A program made the translations under genes and the position numbers. DNA of 9,692 nt, taken from NCBI GenBank assembly GCA_031254685.1, contig JAIRTZ010000005.1:1-9692 (forward strand). The letters run 5' to 3'. The notes beneath the pieces are model-generated. The model ran no database searches. It was not told where the DNA came from and saw nothing but the letters and a program-made list of their open reading frames with translations. Within the stretch, counting starts at the first letter, position 1. Every line of letters starts with the position of its first letter. Of this stretch, positions 1 to 5,602 are shown in pieces. Source of the DNA: Methanomassiliicoccaceae archaeon. Lineage in GTDB: Archaea; Thermoplasmatota; Thermoplasmata; Methanomassiliicoccales; Methanomethylophilaceae.

Positions 1-490
1 CTATAGCCGAGAAGGTTGGCGAAGCGACCCCGAAAGAAAGAATCGTTTTGAACGGCAGCGCGGCGACGATAGCGAGGACGACAAGGGATAAGAGACTGAA
101 CGATTTGCAAAAAGCCGGCGTCCAAAGATAGAGAGCTAATGTGAGAACAAGCCACGCGTAGCCGTCGATACGGGCGTCAACCCCTCCGCCGGCTTTAAAA
201 AACATTTCCAATCCCCCGGTAAGCATGAAGAACGCGCTGAAGAACAGGAACGTGTTCCCGCCCGTGCCGTTACCGCTCTTCAGGTCCAGCATCCCGACTA
301 TGACCTGTACCACGAAGCCTCCTATGAGCCAGCCTCCGAGCACCAGCAGGGTGCCGCTCTTGCTCGTGTCCAGGTAACCGTTAAGCAGCGCAAAGAAGCA
401 CATACACACCGCCGCCAGCGCAACGAGTCCCGCCGGGGTGGGGTTGGACCAATCCTTTGTCTGCACCTTAACCTCTTGAATATTTTCCAT
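1..490 (-). CDS. Acetate uptake transporter, GPR1/FUN34/YaaH (SatP) family, C-terminus cut by window edge
   Basis: Integral membrane transporter expected to move acetate/succinate-type monocarboxylates across the cytoplasmic membrane. The first 163 residues are in the window; the family is about 190-210 long, so the C-terminus lies beyond the left edge. Residues 16-22 read NPTPAGL, the family's N-terminal NPAPLGL-type signature. Residues 57-90 carry the conserved GG..Q...G layout followed by GNTF (78-81). Several hydrophobic segments are visible (about 21-38, 46-66, 80-98, 111-127, 131-148). The usual Glu after 'GL' is Asp here (GMLDL, 66-70). Start: ATG at 490; ATGs 6 and 9 nt upstream (496, 499) are in frame and equally possible, and no clear Shine-Dalgarno decides between them. 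The gene is divergent from the ferredoxin across a 227-nt gap. In a methanogen-like host it would supply acetate for carbon assimilation (inference). Family assignment is firm, substrate is not. Confidence 0.87.
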   Translation of the reverse strand, partial: MENIQEVKVQTKDWSNPTPAGLVALAAVCMCFFALLNGYLDTSKSGTLLVLGGWLIGGFVVQVIVGMLDLKSGNGTGGNTFLFFSAFFMLTGGLEMFFKAGGGVDARIDGYAWLVLTLALYLWTPAFCKSFSLLSLVVLAIVAALPFKTILSFGVASPTFSAI

Positions 491-549
491 GATCATCATT
501 CTCTGTGCGACGTGTTAACGGTACGCACTTGAGGCGTGTATACTCATGG

Positions 550-562
550 ACGTATATTATAG
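550..562 (-). promoter_or_regulatory. Candidate TATA box for the acetate transporter
   Basis: The AT-rich element TATATTATA at 553-561 stands out in a GC-rich region. Read on the minus strand it would start transcription near 530, giving a leader of about 30-40 nt. The element is nearly symmetric and could also fire on the plus strand; the ferredoxin leader would then include the GC-rich hairpins at 575-643. Confidence 0.45.
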
Positions 563-574
563 CATTTGCACCCT

Positions 575-643
575 CGGTGCGGGGCGCGCGGGCACCGTCC
601 GGGGGCCCGGATGCGTACGGGAACGCGCAGCATCGCGCGTTCC
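575..643. other. Three adjacent GC-rich hairpins in the divergent intergenic region
   Basis: Three perfect inverted repeats follow one another: CGGTGC (575-580) with GCACCG (592-597); TCCGGG (598-603) with CCCGGA (606-611); and GGAACGCGC (620-628) with GCGCGTTCC (635-643), loop AGCATC. The first and second abut. No ORF with coding character covers them. They could be a structured 5' leader of the ferredoxin, a small RNA, or operator sites. No T-tract follows on either strand, so they are not simple terminators. Confidence 0.5.
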
Positions 644-675
644 GGACCGTTAACGCTGACAGGCGGAGAAAAACA

Positions 676-684
676 TTAAAATAT
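676..684 (+). promoter_or_regulatory. Candidate TATA box for the ferredoxin gene
   Basis: TTAAAATAT at 676-684, preceded by an A-rich BRE-like stretch. The predicted start of transcription is near 705, leaving a leader of only about 13 nt that holds the ribosome site AGAGGT (706-711). The alternative is the TATA at 553-561 with a long structured leader. Confidence 0.4.
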
Positions 685-717
685 GATTTCGTTTTAATTA
701 GCCGCAGAGGTAACAAA

Positions 718-882
718 ATGGTAACAGTAAAAGCAGACGAATGTTCCGGATGCGGCGCCTGCGCCGATGTTTGCCCGCAGAACGCGATAAAGGTGGATGA
801 CATAGCGGTCGTCGACCAGAACGCCTGCGTTGACTGCGGCGCGTGCATCGACGAGTGTCCTTCGGACGCACTCGTGGAGTGA
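718..882 (+). CDS. 2[4Fe-4S] ferredoxin, 54 aa
   Basis: Small cytoplasmic low-potential electron carrier of the clostridial/methanogen type. Two complete cluster motifs are visible: C9xxC12xxC15xxxC19P and C37xxC40xxC43xxxC47P, related by the internal pseudo-twofold repeat typical of the fold. Length (54 aa) is normal for the family (about 55-60). The start is the ATG at 718: AGAGGT sits six nt upstream, and the protein starting there fits known ferredoxins exactly. The frame is open upstream to about 505, but that stretch has no coding character. It converges with the flavoprotein gene (28-nt gap), which belongs to a ferredoxin-using family, so the two may be redox partners although they are not co-transcribed. 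Confidence 0.95.
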   Translation: MVTVKADECSGCGACADVCPQNAIKVDDIAVVDQNACVDCGACIDECPSDALVE

Positions 883-910
883 ACGTACCCTCAAACCATT
901 TCCAAAACCC

Positions 911-1846
911 TTAAGCCCAATACGGTTTTTTGACGAATTTGTACGCACTGTTCGCGGCTGTCGCGGCCTCGCCGCAGGCGGTCGTTATCTGTTTGTATTT
1001 CCCTTCGTAGTCGACCGCGTCCCCGCATGCGAAAATGCCGTTCCGGGATGTGCGCATCGCATAGTCCACCTTGATCAATCCGTTCTCGGTAAGTTCAAGA
1101 TTCCACCGCTTCAGGTCGTCAAGGTCCGCCGAGATGCCTATCAGGATCAGTACGACGTCCGCCTCGACGTCAAAGGTCCTGTCACCCTGTTTCAATGTCA
1201 CGGACCTTACGCGGCCGTCGCCGTTCACCGATACGAGGTCGGCGCCCATCACCGCGTTGATATTGCTCTTCTTCAGCGCCATTGTGTTGCTTTCGTCGCA
1301 CCTGAACTCGTTCCTGCGGTGGACGATCGTCGTATTTGTGACGGCGTCCGCGATCAGCGCCATCTCGATGGCGCTGTTCCCTCCGCCGAACACGACGACC
1401 TTTTTCCCTATGAGGTCCTCCTTCGGCGGCAGTATGTAGCATACTCCCTTTCCTTCGAACTCGTCCTCGCCCTTGGCGCCCATCTTCTTCGGCTTGAACA
1501 TTCCCATGCCCGTCGCGACGATGACGGAATGCGCATGGTACGTCGATTTGTTGGTCACGATGATAAGTTCTTCCTTACCGTCGTTGATCTCCATGACCTT
1601 CTCGCGGTCCTTGATCTCGCATTCCATCGATTCGACCTGCGCATACAGTTTGTCGGAAAGCTTCCGCGCTTGTATCCTCTCGAATCCCGGATAATTCTGT
1701 ATCGCCTTGTCGGGATAGAGCGATACGAGCTGCCCGCCGACCTCGCCCGCGTCAAGTATCAGCGTGATCATCATGCGCGTCCTTGCGTAGATCCCTGCGG
1801 TAAGGCCTCCCGGGCCGGCACCTATGATGATAAGGTCGTAGCTCAT
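911..1846 (-). CDS. Thioredoxin-reductase-like flavoprotein, type-2 ferredoxin-NADP+ reductase (YumC-like)
   Basis: FAD/NAD(P)-binding oxidoreductase, 311 aa, expected to exchange electrons between NADPH and ferredoxin. FAD-binding GAGPGG at 9-14; GGQLVSLYP (38-46) and ATGMGMFKPKK (111-121) are typical of bacterial type-2 FNRs; ATG at 111-113; second Rossmann motif GGGNSA at 154-159; HRR at 176-178, a likely NADPH 2'-phosphate contact; GD at 275-276 closing the FAD site. The CxxC expected near residues 135-140 of a true thioredoxin reductase is absent (GVCYILPPKED there), which argues against thioredoxin reduction. The protein ends soon after the FAD domain, without the C-terminal tail that covers the flavin in YumC-type enzymes. 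The ATG at 1846 is preferred because a TATA at 1865-1876 puts the transcript start at about that base. An in-frame ATG at 1921 lies upstream of this promoter. Confidence 0.87.
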   Translation of the reverse strand: MSYDLIIIGAGPGGLTAGIYARTRMMITLILDAGEVGGQLVSLYPDKAIQNYPGFERIQARKLSDKLYAQVESMECEIKDREKVMEINDGKEELIIVTNKSTYHAHSVIVATGMGMFKPKKMGAKGEDEFEGKGVCYILPPKEDLIGKKVVVFGGGNSAIEMALIADAVTNTTIVHRRNEFRCDESNTMALKKSNINAVMGADLVSVNGDGRVRSVTLKQGDRTFDVEADVVLILIGISADLDDLKRWNLELTENGLIKVDYAMRTSRNGIFACGDAVDYEGKYKQITTACGEAATAANSAYKFVKKPYWA

Positions 1847-1864
1847 TCTTTCGCTGTATGTATC

Positions 1865-1876
1865 TTTTATATAAAA
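1865..1876 (-). promoter_or_regulatory. TATA box giving a leaderless flavoprotein mRNA
   Basis: The palindromic TTTTATATAAAA at 1865-1876 is centred about 25 nt from the ATG at 1846, the standard archaeal TATA-to-start distance. Transcription should begin at or within a base or two of the start codon, so the mRNA is probably leaderless. No Shine-Dalgarno is present. The site decides the start of the flavoprotein gene. Confidence 0.65.
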
Positions 1877-1975
1877 TGTTGCCCTTGCGAAAATTACAGC
1901 GAAAAACATGTTTTTCAGCAAAAGTCAATATCAAACTGCGAATAACGTAACGGGGCGGCGTATTTCGTATGCCGA

Positions 1976-2000
1976 CCGTTCCGTATTCCGGAAGGAACGG
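1976..2000. promoter_or_regulatory. Inverted repeat upstream of the PAS gene promoter, candidate operator
   Basis: CCGTTCC (1976-1982) pairs perfectly with GGAACGG (1994-2000), and the spacer contains the palindrome TTCCGGAA (1986-1993). The repeat ends 8 nt before the PAS gene TATA box (2008-2017), where a regulator would affect TBP/TFB binding. The hexamer GAACGG/CCGTTC recurs in another repeat at 9591-9617. Confidence 0.4.
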
Positions 2001-2007
2001 GGCAATC

Positions 2008-2017
2008 ATAATATATG
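2008..2017 (+). promoter_or_regulatory. TATA box of the PAS gene
   Basis: ATAATATATG at 2008-2017. The predicted transcript start is near 2039, leaving about 9 nt before the ATG at 2048 with no Shine-Dalgarno, so translation is probably near-leaderless. Confidence 0.5.
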
Positions 2018-2047
2018 CGCGGACACGGATGACACGTCAGTGATATA

Positions 2048-2398
2048 ATGGCGGATCAGAACGAGGGTTACACGGAAAGTCTTCTGAACATAATACTCGA
2101 CGAGATCGACGATATTATCATAATTCACGATTCGGAGCACACGGTGGTATGGATCAACCGCGCCGGGACCGAGAAGTTCGGAAGGTCGCTGGAAAGCATA
2201 ATCGGGAAGGAATGCTACACGCTCTTCGGACGCTCGACGTGCTGCGACGACTGTCCGGTGACCGCCGCGGTGCGCGACGACAGGATCAAGAGCATCCGGA
2301 AGATGCCGAAGACAGGCGAACGTTACAAATGCACGACAATGCCGCTCAGCCGGGACGGGGAAATAAAACTGGTGGTCCAGCATCTGAGGAAGGCGTGA
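2048..2398 (+). CDS. Stand-alone PAS domain protein with a cysteine cluster
   Basis: Small cytoplasmic sensor-like protein of 116 aa made of one PAS domain and nothing else. An N-terminal helix (about 9-24) leads into the PAS core, with the typical strand-turn of a PAS start (IIIIHDSEHTVVWINRAG, 23-40), a helical part ending near GKECYTLFG (53-61) and a C-terminal strand pair (about 92-113). Cysteines C56, C65, C66 and C69 form a C-x8-CCxxCP pattern, which I recall in PAS domains of methanogens and deltaproteobacteria, where it may bind metal or respond to redox. There is no kinase, HTH or other output domain, so it probably acts by binding a partner. Its 3' end lies 6 nt from the convergent end of the six-gene operon. 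PAS call is firm, ligand and partner unknown. Confidence 0.8.
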   Translation: MADQNEGYTESLLNIILDEIDDIIIIHDSEHTVVWINRAGTEKFGRSLESIIGKECYTLFGRSTCCDDCPVTAAVRDDRIKSIRKMPKTGERYKCTTMPLSRDGEIKLVVQHLRKA

Positions 2399-2404
2399 CC
2401 GGCA

Positions 2405-2875
2405 TCATCCGTCGGTCCCTTTCTTTGCGAGATGCGCCTTTATGTGCGCGATCTCCTTGGATATCGCCGCCGCACGCTTTTCGTTCAGCTTGGGCAGTAT
2501 CGCCTCGAACAGTTCCAAGGCATCATTCAGCTTCCCGGCCCTTTCCCGTTTGATGCCCATGTCGAGCGCCACGAGGACGATCTTGCTCTGCATGTCGCAG
2601 GCTATCTTCCTGCCCTCGCACTCCGGATATATACAAACGGATCCCTCGATGCGGGAAAGGGCCTCCAGCAGCCGTCCGCGCATCATTGATATGCTTGCCA
2701 GGGACATCCTCGCCATTCCCACTCCCTCGTTGTAGCCGAACAGCTTGGCCGTGTTCTCCATGGTCTCGAACATCTCCTCCGCGCCGTCGTACTCGCCCTT
2801 TCTGACAAGCTCGACGGCGGAGTTGTTCAGTCCGATCATACCTTCCGCGATGAAGGTTATCTTGTCGTCCGTCAA
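2405..2875 (-). CDS. Operon gene F: helical TPR-like protein
   Basis: Last gene of the central operon, 156 aa, predicted all-helical and soluble. Helix pairs with TPR-like spacing are visible: residues 18-46 (AVELVRKGEYDGAEEMFETM), 54-80 (with the SLASISMMRGRLLEALSRIE run), and 113-130 (AGKLNDALELFEAILPKL), which is close to a canonical TPR repeat. TPR folds usually bind other proteins, so F may be the adaptor or chaperone of the operon's products (inference). The start is a TTG at 2875, 3 nt after the stop of gene E; a GGAG inside the last codons of E serves as ribosome site, so F is likely translated by coupling to E. A weak start may hold F at low stoichiometry. No catalytic motif seen. 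Exact family not recognised. Confidence 0.72.
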   Translation of the reverse strand: MTDDKITFIAEGMIGLNNSAVELVRKGEYDGAEEMFETMENTAKLFGYNEGVGMARMSLASISMMRGRLLEALSRIEGSVCIYPECEGRKIACDMQSKIVLVALDMGIKRERAGKLNDALELFEAILPKLNEKRAAAISKEIAHIKAHLAKKGTDG

Positions 2876-2878
2876 GGG

Positions 2879-3907
2879 TCACATCTCCATATCGTCCTTT
2901 TTCTTCTTTTTCTTAGGATCATCCATGTCATCTTTTTTGTTTTTGTTTTTTTTCTTCGGATCGTCCGTATCGTCCTTCTTCTTTTTCTTTTTTGAGTCTT
3001 CCATGTCGTCCTTCTTCTTTTTCTTCTTCGGGCCGTCCATGTCGTCCTTTTTGGAGACCGACATCATAGGGTCCTTCTTATCCGAGTCATCCATCCCGTC
3101 CTTTTTCTTCTTCGGATCTTCCATGTCATCCTTTTTCTTTTTCGGATCTTCCATGTCATCCTTTTTCTTAGGACTCTCCATGTCATCCTTTTTCTTTTTC
3201 GGATCTTCCATGTCATCCTTTTTCTTAGGACTGTCCATCTCATCTTTTTTCTTAGGACTCTCCATGTCATCCTTTTTCTTCTTCGGATCTTCCATGCCGT
3301 CCTTTTTCTCAGGACCGTCCATCTCATCCTTTTTCTTCGGGCCGTCCGCATCGGACATCCGGTCGTCCCCGCTCATCGCTCTGTCGCTGCCGCCGTCGTC
3401 CTTCTTCTTCGGCAGCCCCCGGTCCTCTTTGTCCATCGCGGCATCCATGCCGCCGTCATCGTTCTTTACGGGCCCGCCGTTACTGTCCTTCCTGTCCGCG
3501 GTCCGGTCCGTTCCTGCGTTGTCCGAACTCCTTTCCATGGCCTTTGACATTCTCGTTCGGTTGTCGGATGTCCCTTCCTTTTCCGGGGCCCTCATCGGTG
3601 AGGCCGGCCTCTTCTCCTTCGGAACGATCAGGTCTCTCTTTTTCACATAAGGGTCATTGAACCGGAAAACCATCGGGTCCGGCGGCGCGGGCACGGTATC
3701 CAGGACCATATCGGGCGTCTCCGCCGTTCCGGCGGCCTTCTTTGCGGGCACAGGGGCCTCCTCGGGCACAGGGTCCTCATCATAGCTTTCGGCCAGCAGG
3801 TCGTCCGTCAGCCCGGGCGTGAATTCCCCTTCATCATCGGGCGGGACCGATGCGCCGTTCTCCGGAACATCGGGTGCCCTGGGCTTATCGGTATCTTCGT
3901 CCATCAT
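2879..3907 (-). CDS. Operon gene E: disordered protein with Lys/Asp tandem repeats
   Basis: 342 aa, unrecognised and almost certainly intrinsically disordered. Residues 1-75 are acidic and Pro-rich; 76-101 (with VFRFNDPYVKKRDLIVPKEK) is the only stretch with hydrophobic, strand-like character; 102-187 is charged and Ser/Gly/Asp-rich. Residues 188-342 are about 14 tandem units of the type DDM-[ED]-[DSG]-P-KKK(K), 9-10 residues long at first and 12-14 in the last four, where the Lys block grows to six. Positive and negative blocks alternate regularly. There is no signal peptide, membrane segment or cysteine. The start ATG at 3907 has an in-frame ATG just after it (3904); GAGG precedes it and the stop of gene D is 3 nt upstream, so the genes are tightly coupled. 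Such polyampholyte tails can bind nucleic acids or drive phase separation, but no function is shown. Confidence 0.8.
   Translation of the reverse strand: MMDEDTDKPRAPDVPENGASVPPDDEGEFTPGLTDDLLAESYDEDPVPEEAPVPAKKAAGTAETPDMVLDTVPAPPDPMVFRFNDPYVKKRDLIVPKEKRPASPMRAPEKEGTSDNRTRMSKAMERSSDNAGTDRTADRKDSNGGPVKNDDGGMDAAMDKEDRGLPKKKDDGGSDRAMSGDDRMSDADGPKKKDEMDGPEKKDGMEDPKKKKDDMESPKKKDEMDSPKKKDDMEDPKKKKDDMESPKKKDDMEDPKKKKDDMEDPKKKKDGMDDSDKKDPMMSVSKKDDMDGPKKKKKKDDMEDSKKKKKKDDTDDPKKKNKNKKDDMDDPKKKKKKDDMEM
2882..3346 (-). repeat. Coding tandem repeat array, 27/30-bp units with longer 36-42-bp units at the 3' end
   Basis: About 14 in-frame units make up the 3' part of gene E. Units of 27 bp (SPKKKDDM type) and 30 bp (DPKKKKDDM type) are mixed in the upstream part; units of 36-42 bp lie nearest the stop. 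Neighbouring 57-bp pairs at 3121-3177 and 3178-3234 are identical except for one base (3176 versus 3233), which points to recent duplication. Long T-runs on the plus strand (T8 at 2946-2953) make the array prone to slippage and to assembly error. Confidence 0.85.
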
Positions 3908-3910
3908 TCC

Positions 3911-4534
3911 TCACTCCCGCGCCGGGACTGCATACGGACACGTTGTCTGCGCCTTGTCTATCGCCTTCTCAAGCTCCTTCTCGGCCTTCTTCATCTGCGA
4001 CTCGAAGATCAGCTGCTGCCTCTGCGCCCTCAGGTCTATCAGACGCTGCATGATCGGGTTCGGCGGCAGCGGGACGAGACGCACGCGGAGCGTGCTTGAC
4101 GCGTCCTCGCTGAAGCTGTACTTGTTCGTGTAGGTGGCGTTCATCGTCGTCGTTCTGGCGTAGGTGCTCTTGTAGTCCCAGTTCTTGCCCTTATCCTTGT
4201 ACTCGCTCCCGTACTGGTACTTCGATTCATAGCTGCTTGAGTACTCGCTCTCATATCCCATGGATATCGCCATCTTCACTTCGATGATGGCGTCCGAGAA
4301 CTGATAGAACGCCGGCTGGAACCCGGCGCCCACCATCGACGTCTCGATCTCGCCCTCGGTGCCGTCCTCGTTCACTATCGGCAGGAACACGGGGCAATTC
4401 TTCCTGTCCCCCATGATCCTCAGTATGTCGACCGACCCCAGGTCCAGTTTGAACTGCGATTCCGCTATCGCGCTCGAAAGTTTGTATACCATCTCGCCCA
4501 TCGGCACATTCAGCACTTCTTGTCCTATTCCCAT
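3911..4534 (-). CDS. Operon gene D: core-domain protein, paralogue of gene C (DUF2589-like?)
   Basis: 207 aa, cytoplasmic, function unknown. Domain order: N-terminal amphipathic helix (about 10-42, MVYKLSSAIAESQFKLDLGS at 15-34); a strand-rich part with GAGFQPAFYQFSDAIIEVKM at 69-88; a Tyr/Ser-rich stretch, probably a long hairpin (94-140, about a dozen Tyr); a second conserved strand with STLRVRLVPLPP (147-158); and a C-terminal coiled coil (161-196) ending in a short Cys-Pro tail. Gene C shows the same features at nearly the same residue numbers, so the pair is a tandem duplication. From memory the pattern resembles proteins annotated DUF2589-like (PF11655), but this is unverified. The ATG at 4534 has a GAGGAG-type ribosome site. 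The gene follows C by 22 nt and precedes E by 3 nt. Confidence 0.8.
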   Translation of the reverse strand: MGIGQEVLNVPMGEMVYKLSSAIAESQFKLDLGSVDILRIMGDRKNCPVFLPIVNEDGTEGEIETSMVGAGFQPAFYQFSDAIIEVKMAISMGYESEYSSSYESKYQYGSEYKDKGKNWDYKSTYARTTTMNATYTNKYSFSEDASSTLRVRLVPLPPNPIMQRLIDLRAQRQQLIFESQMKKAEKELEKAIDKAQTTCPYAVPARE

Positions 4535-4556
4535 TTTTTCTCACTCCTCTTTTATT

Positions 4557-5120
4557 TTATGAAGCGTCCTCGAGCGCCTTCGCTTCCGCTTCTTTCTCTT
4601 TCTGCATCTTCTGTTCCGCCTTCTTGATATCAAGCTCGAACTCCTGCTGTATCATCTGCGCCTTTATCTCCAGCAGTTTTTGAAGGAACGTGCTCGGCGG
4701 TACGGGCGTGATCCTCGTCCTCAGGAGACTGGACCCGCTGACCTCGTATGAGTATTTGGAGGAATATGACGCACTCACCGATGCGGAGAACACGCCGAAT
4801 CCTCCCTTTGCGGTCGTGGATACGGACATGTCCCTCGTAGTGGCCATGGTTATGGCCATCTTCACTTCTATTATCGTATCTGTGAACTGATAGAACGTCG
4901 GCTGGAACCCGGCGCCTATGAGCGATGTCGTAATGGTGTCGTTACCGGGTTTGGTAACGTCGGGTATCTCTACCTTTGCTTTCTTCGAGTCTCCCATGAA
5001 CTTGGCGATCTCGCAGCTGACCAGATCCAGTTTCAGCTGGCCTTCCGCTATCGCGGCGGCCAGTTTCACAACCATCTCCGGGAATGGCACATTCAATAAT
5101 TCCTGTCCTACGTCTGGCAT
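4557..5120 (-). CDS. Operon gene C: core-domain protein, paralogue of gene D (DUF2589-like?)
   Basis: 187 aa, cytoplasmic, function unknown. N-terminal helix around 11-42 (VPFPEMVVKLAAAIAEGQLK, 11-30); conserved strand block GAGFQPTFYQFTDTIIEVKM at 69-88, matching gene D at the same numbers; a Gly/Ser stretch GGFGVFSASVSASYSSKY (106-123) where D has its Tyr-rich insert; second conserved strand SSLLRTRITPVPPSTFL (130-146); then a charged C-terminal coiled coil (147-184). The alternation of small polar residues at 98-128 suits beta strands. A strong GGAGGA ribosome site stands before the ATG at 5120. Gene B ends 65 nt upstream, after a small tandem repeat. C looks like the prototype of the core module, and a self-assembling beta structure is possible but not shown. 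Confidence 0.82.
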   Translation of the reverse strand: MPDVGQELLNVPFPEMVVKLAAAIAEGQLKLDLVSCEIAKFMGDSKKAKVEIPDVTKPGNDTITTSLIGAGFQPTFYQFTDTIIEVKMAITMATTRDMSVSTTAKGGFGVFSASVSASYSSKYSYEVSGSSLLRTRITPVPPSTFLQKLLEIKAQMIQQEFELDIKKAEQKMQKEKEAEAKALEDAS

Positions 5121-5141
5121 TTTTCTTCCTCCGTTTCTCTT

Positions 5142-5179
5142 GTTCCTTTGTTTTCGTTCCTTTGTTCTCGTTCCTTGTC
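5142..5179. repeat. 14-bp tandem repeat in the B-C gap
   Basis: GTTCCTTTGTTTTC (5142-5155) and GTTCCTTTGTTCTC (5156-5169) differ by one base, and a shortened copy follows at 5170-5179. On the coding (minus) strand each copy carries AAGGAAC, an SD-like core, upstream of the real GGAGGA site of gene C. This fills the longest gap inside the operon. Confidence 0.7.
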
Positions 5180-5185
5180 GTTCAT

Positions 5186-5578
5186 TTATTTTTGTGCTGT
5201 TTGGCCCGGTGCCGACCTCGGCACGGGCTTCACCGACAGTTTCATGCTGCTCAGGGCGTCCGCGTTCGAATTCGGTTCGGCGTTCATCAATTTGTAAACG
5301 CCGCCCTCCCTGACGAGATACACCCTGAGGTCCATGTCCACGCTGCTGATCATGTACGCGACCGGTCCGCCTTTCGCCGCGGCCTTCGAATTAAAGTCGT
5401 CGATGAAGCCTCCGATGAGGTCCGAGATGTCCTGCGTGCTGTACACGTTCCCTGCGGTCCCGGATGCGGATGCCTTCTGGGCGCCCGCCGTATCCAATAC
5501 GTCAACCTTCTTCTTCAGTTCGCCGTTCTCCTTCTCCAGCGCGGCGACCTTCGCCGCAAGTTCGTCGATAGTTACCAT
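5186..5578 (-). CDS. Operon gene B: coiled coil plus short core domain
   Basis: 130 aa, soluble, unrecognised. Residues 4-28 form a clear heptad coiled coil (IDELAAKVAALEKENGELKK), followed by a small-residue linker (30-45). The rest matches the strand pair of genes A, C and D in short form: VAYMISSVDMDLRVYL (73-88) corresponds to the FYQFTDTIIEVKM block, and ALSSMKLSVKPVPR (108-121) corresponds to the SSLLRTRITPVPP block. The N-terminal A/C/D helix is replaced by ISDLIGGFIDDFNSK (51-65). B may be a minimal subunit that oligomerises through its coiled coil (inference). GGGAG lies 8 nt before the ATG at 5578. Gene A ends 24 nt upstream. Confidence 0.77.
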   Translation of the reverse strand: MVTIDELAAKVAALEKENGELKKKVDVLDTAGAQKASASGTAGNVYSTQDISDLIGGFIDDFNSKAAAKGGPVAYMISSVDMDLRVYLVREGGVYKLMNAEPNSNADALSSMKLSVKPVPRSAPGQTAQK

Positions 5579-5602
5579 ATCATTGTCTCCCGATCGTCAA
5601 TA

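Noticed and set aside
505..717. N-terminal extension of the ferredoxin
   Set aside because: Runs through GC-rich hairpins with no coding character; a ribosome site and normal family length support the start at 718.
911..1846. True thioredoxin reductase
   Set aside because: The catalytic CxxC is missing, and the GGQL..LYP and FKP motifs fit type-2 ferredoxin-NADP+ reductases better.
830..1945. 371-codon plus-strand frame antisense to the flavoprotein
   Set aside because: The minus-strand protein has a complete set of family motifs; the antisense frame has none and would begin inside the ferredoxin gene.
2940..2960. Programmed -1 frameshift at A_AAA_AAC in gene E
   Set aside because: The heptamer is in the right phase, but it arises from Lys/Asn codons in a repeat, and the -1 frame stops within a few codons, giving no new domain.
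3064..3351. Arg/Trp-rich 95-codon frame inside gene E
   Set aside because: Shifted reading of the same tandem repeats; composition follows from the repeat and no start signal exists.
2745..3650. 301-codon plus-strand frame rich in Ser and Phe
   Set aside because: Exact antisense of the Lys/Asp repeats of gene E; the repeated DNA simply has no stops in this frame. It also overlaps gene F, and it has no promoter or ribosome site.
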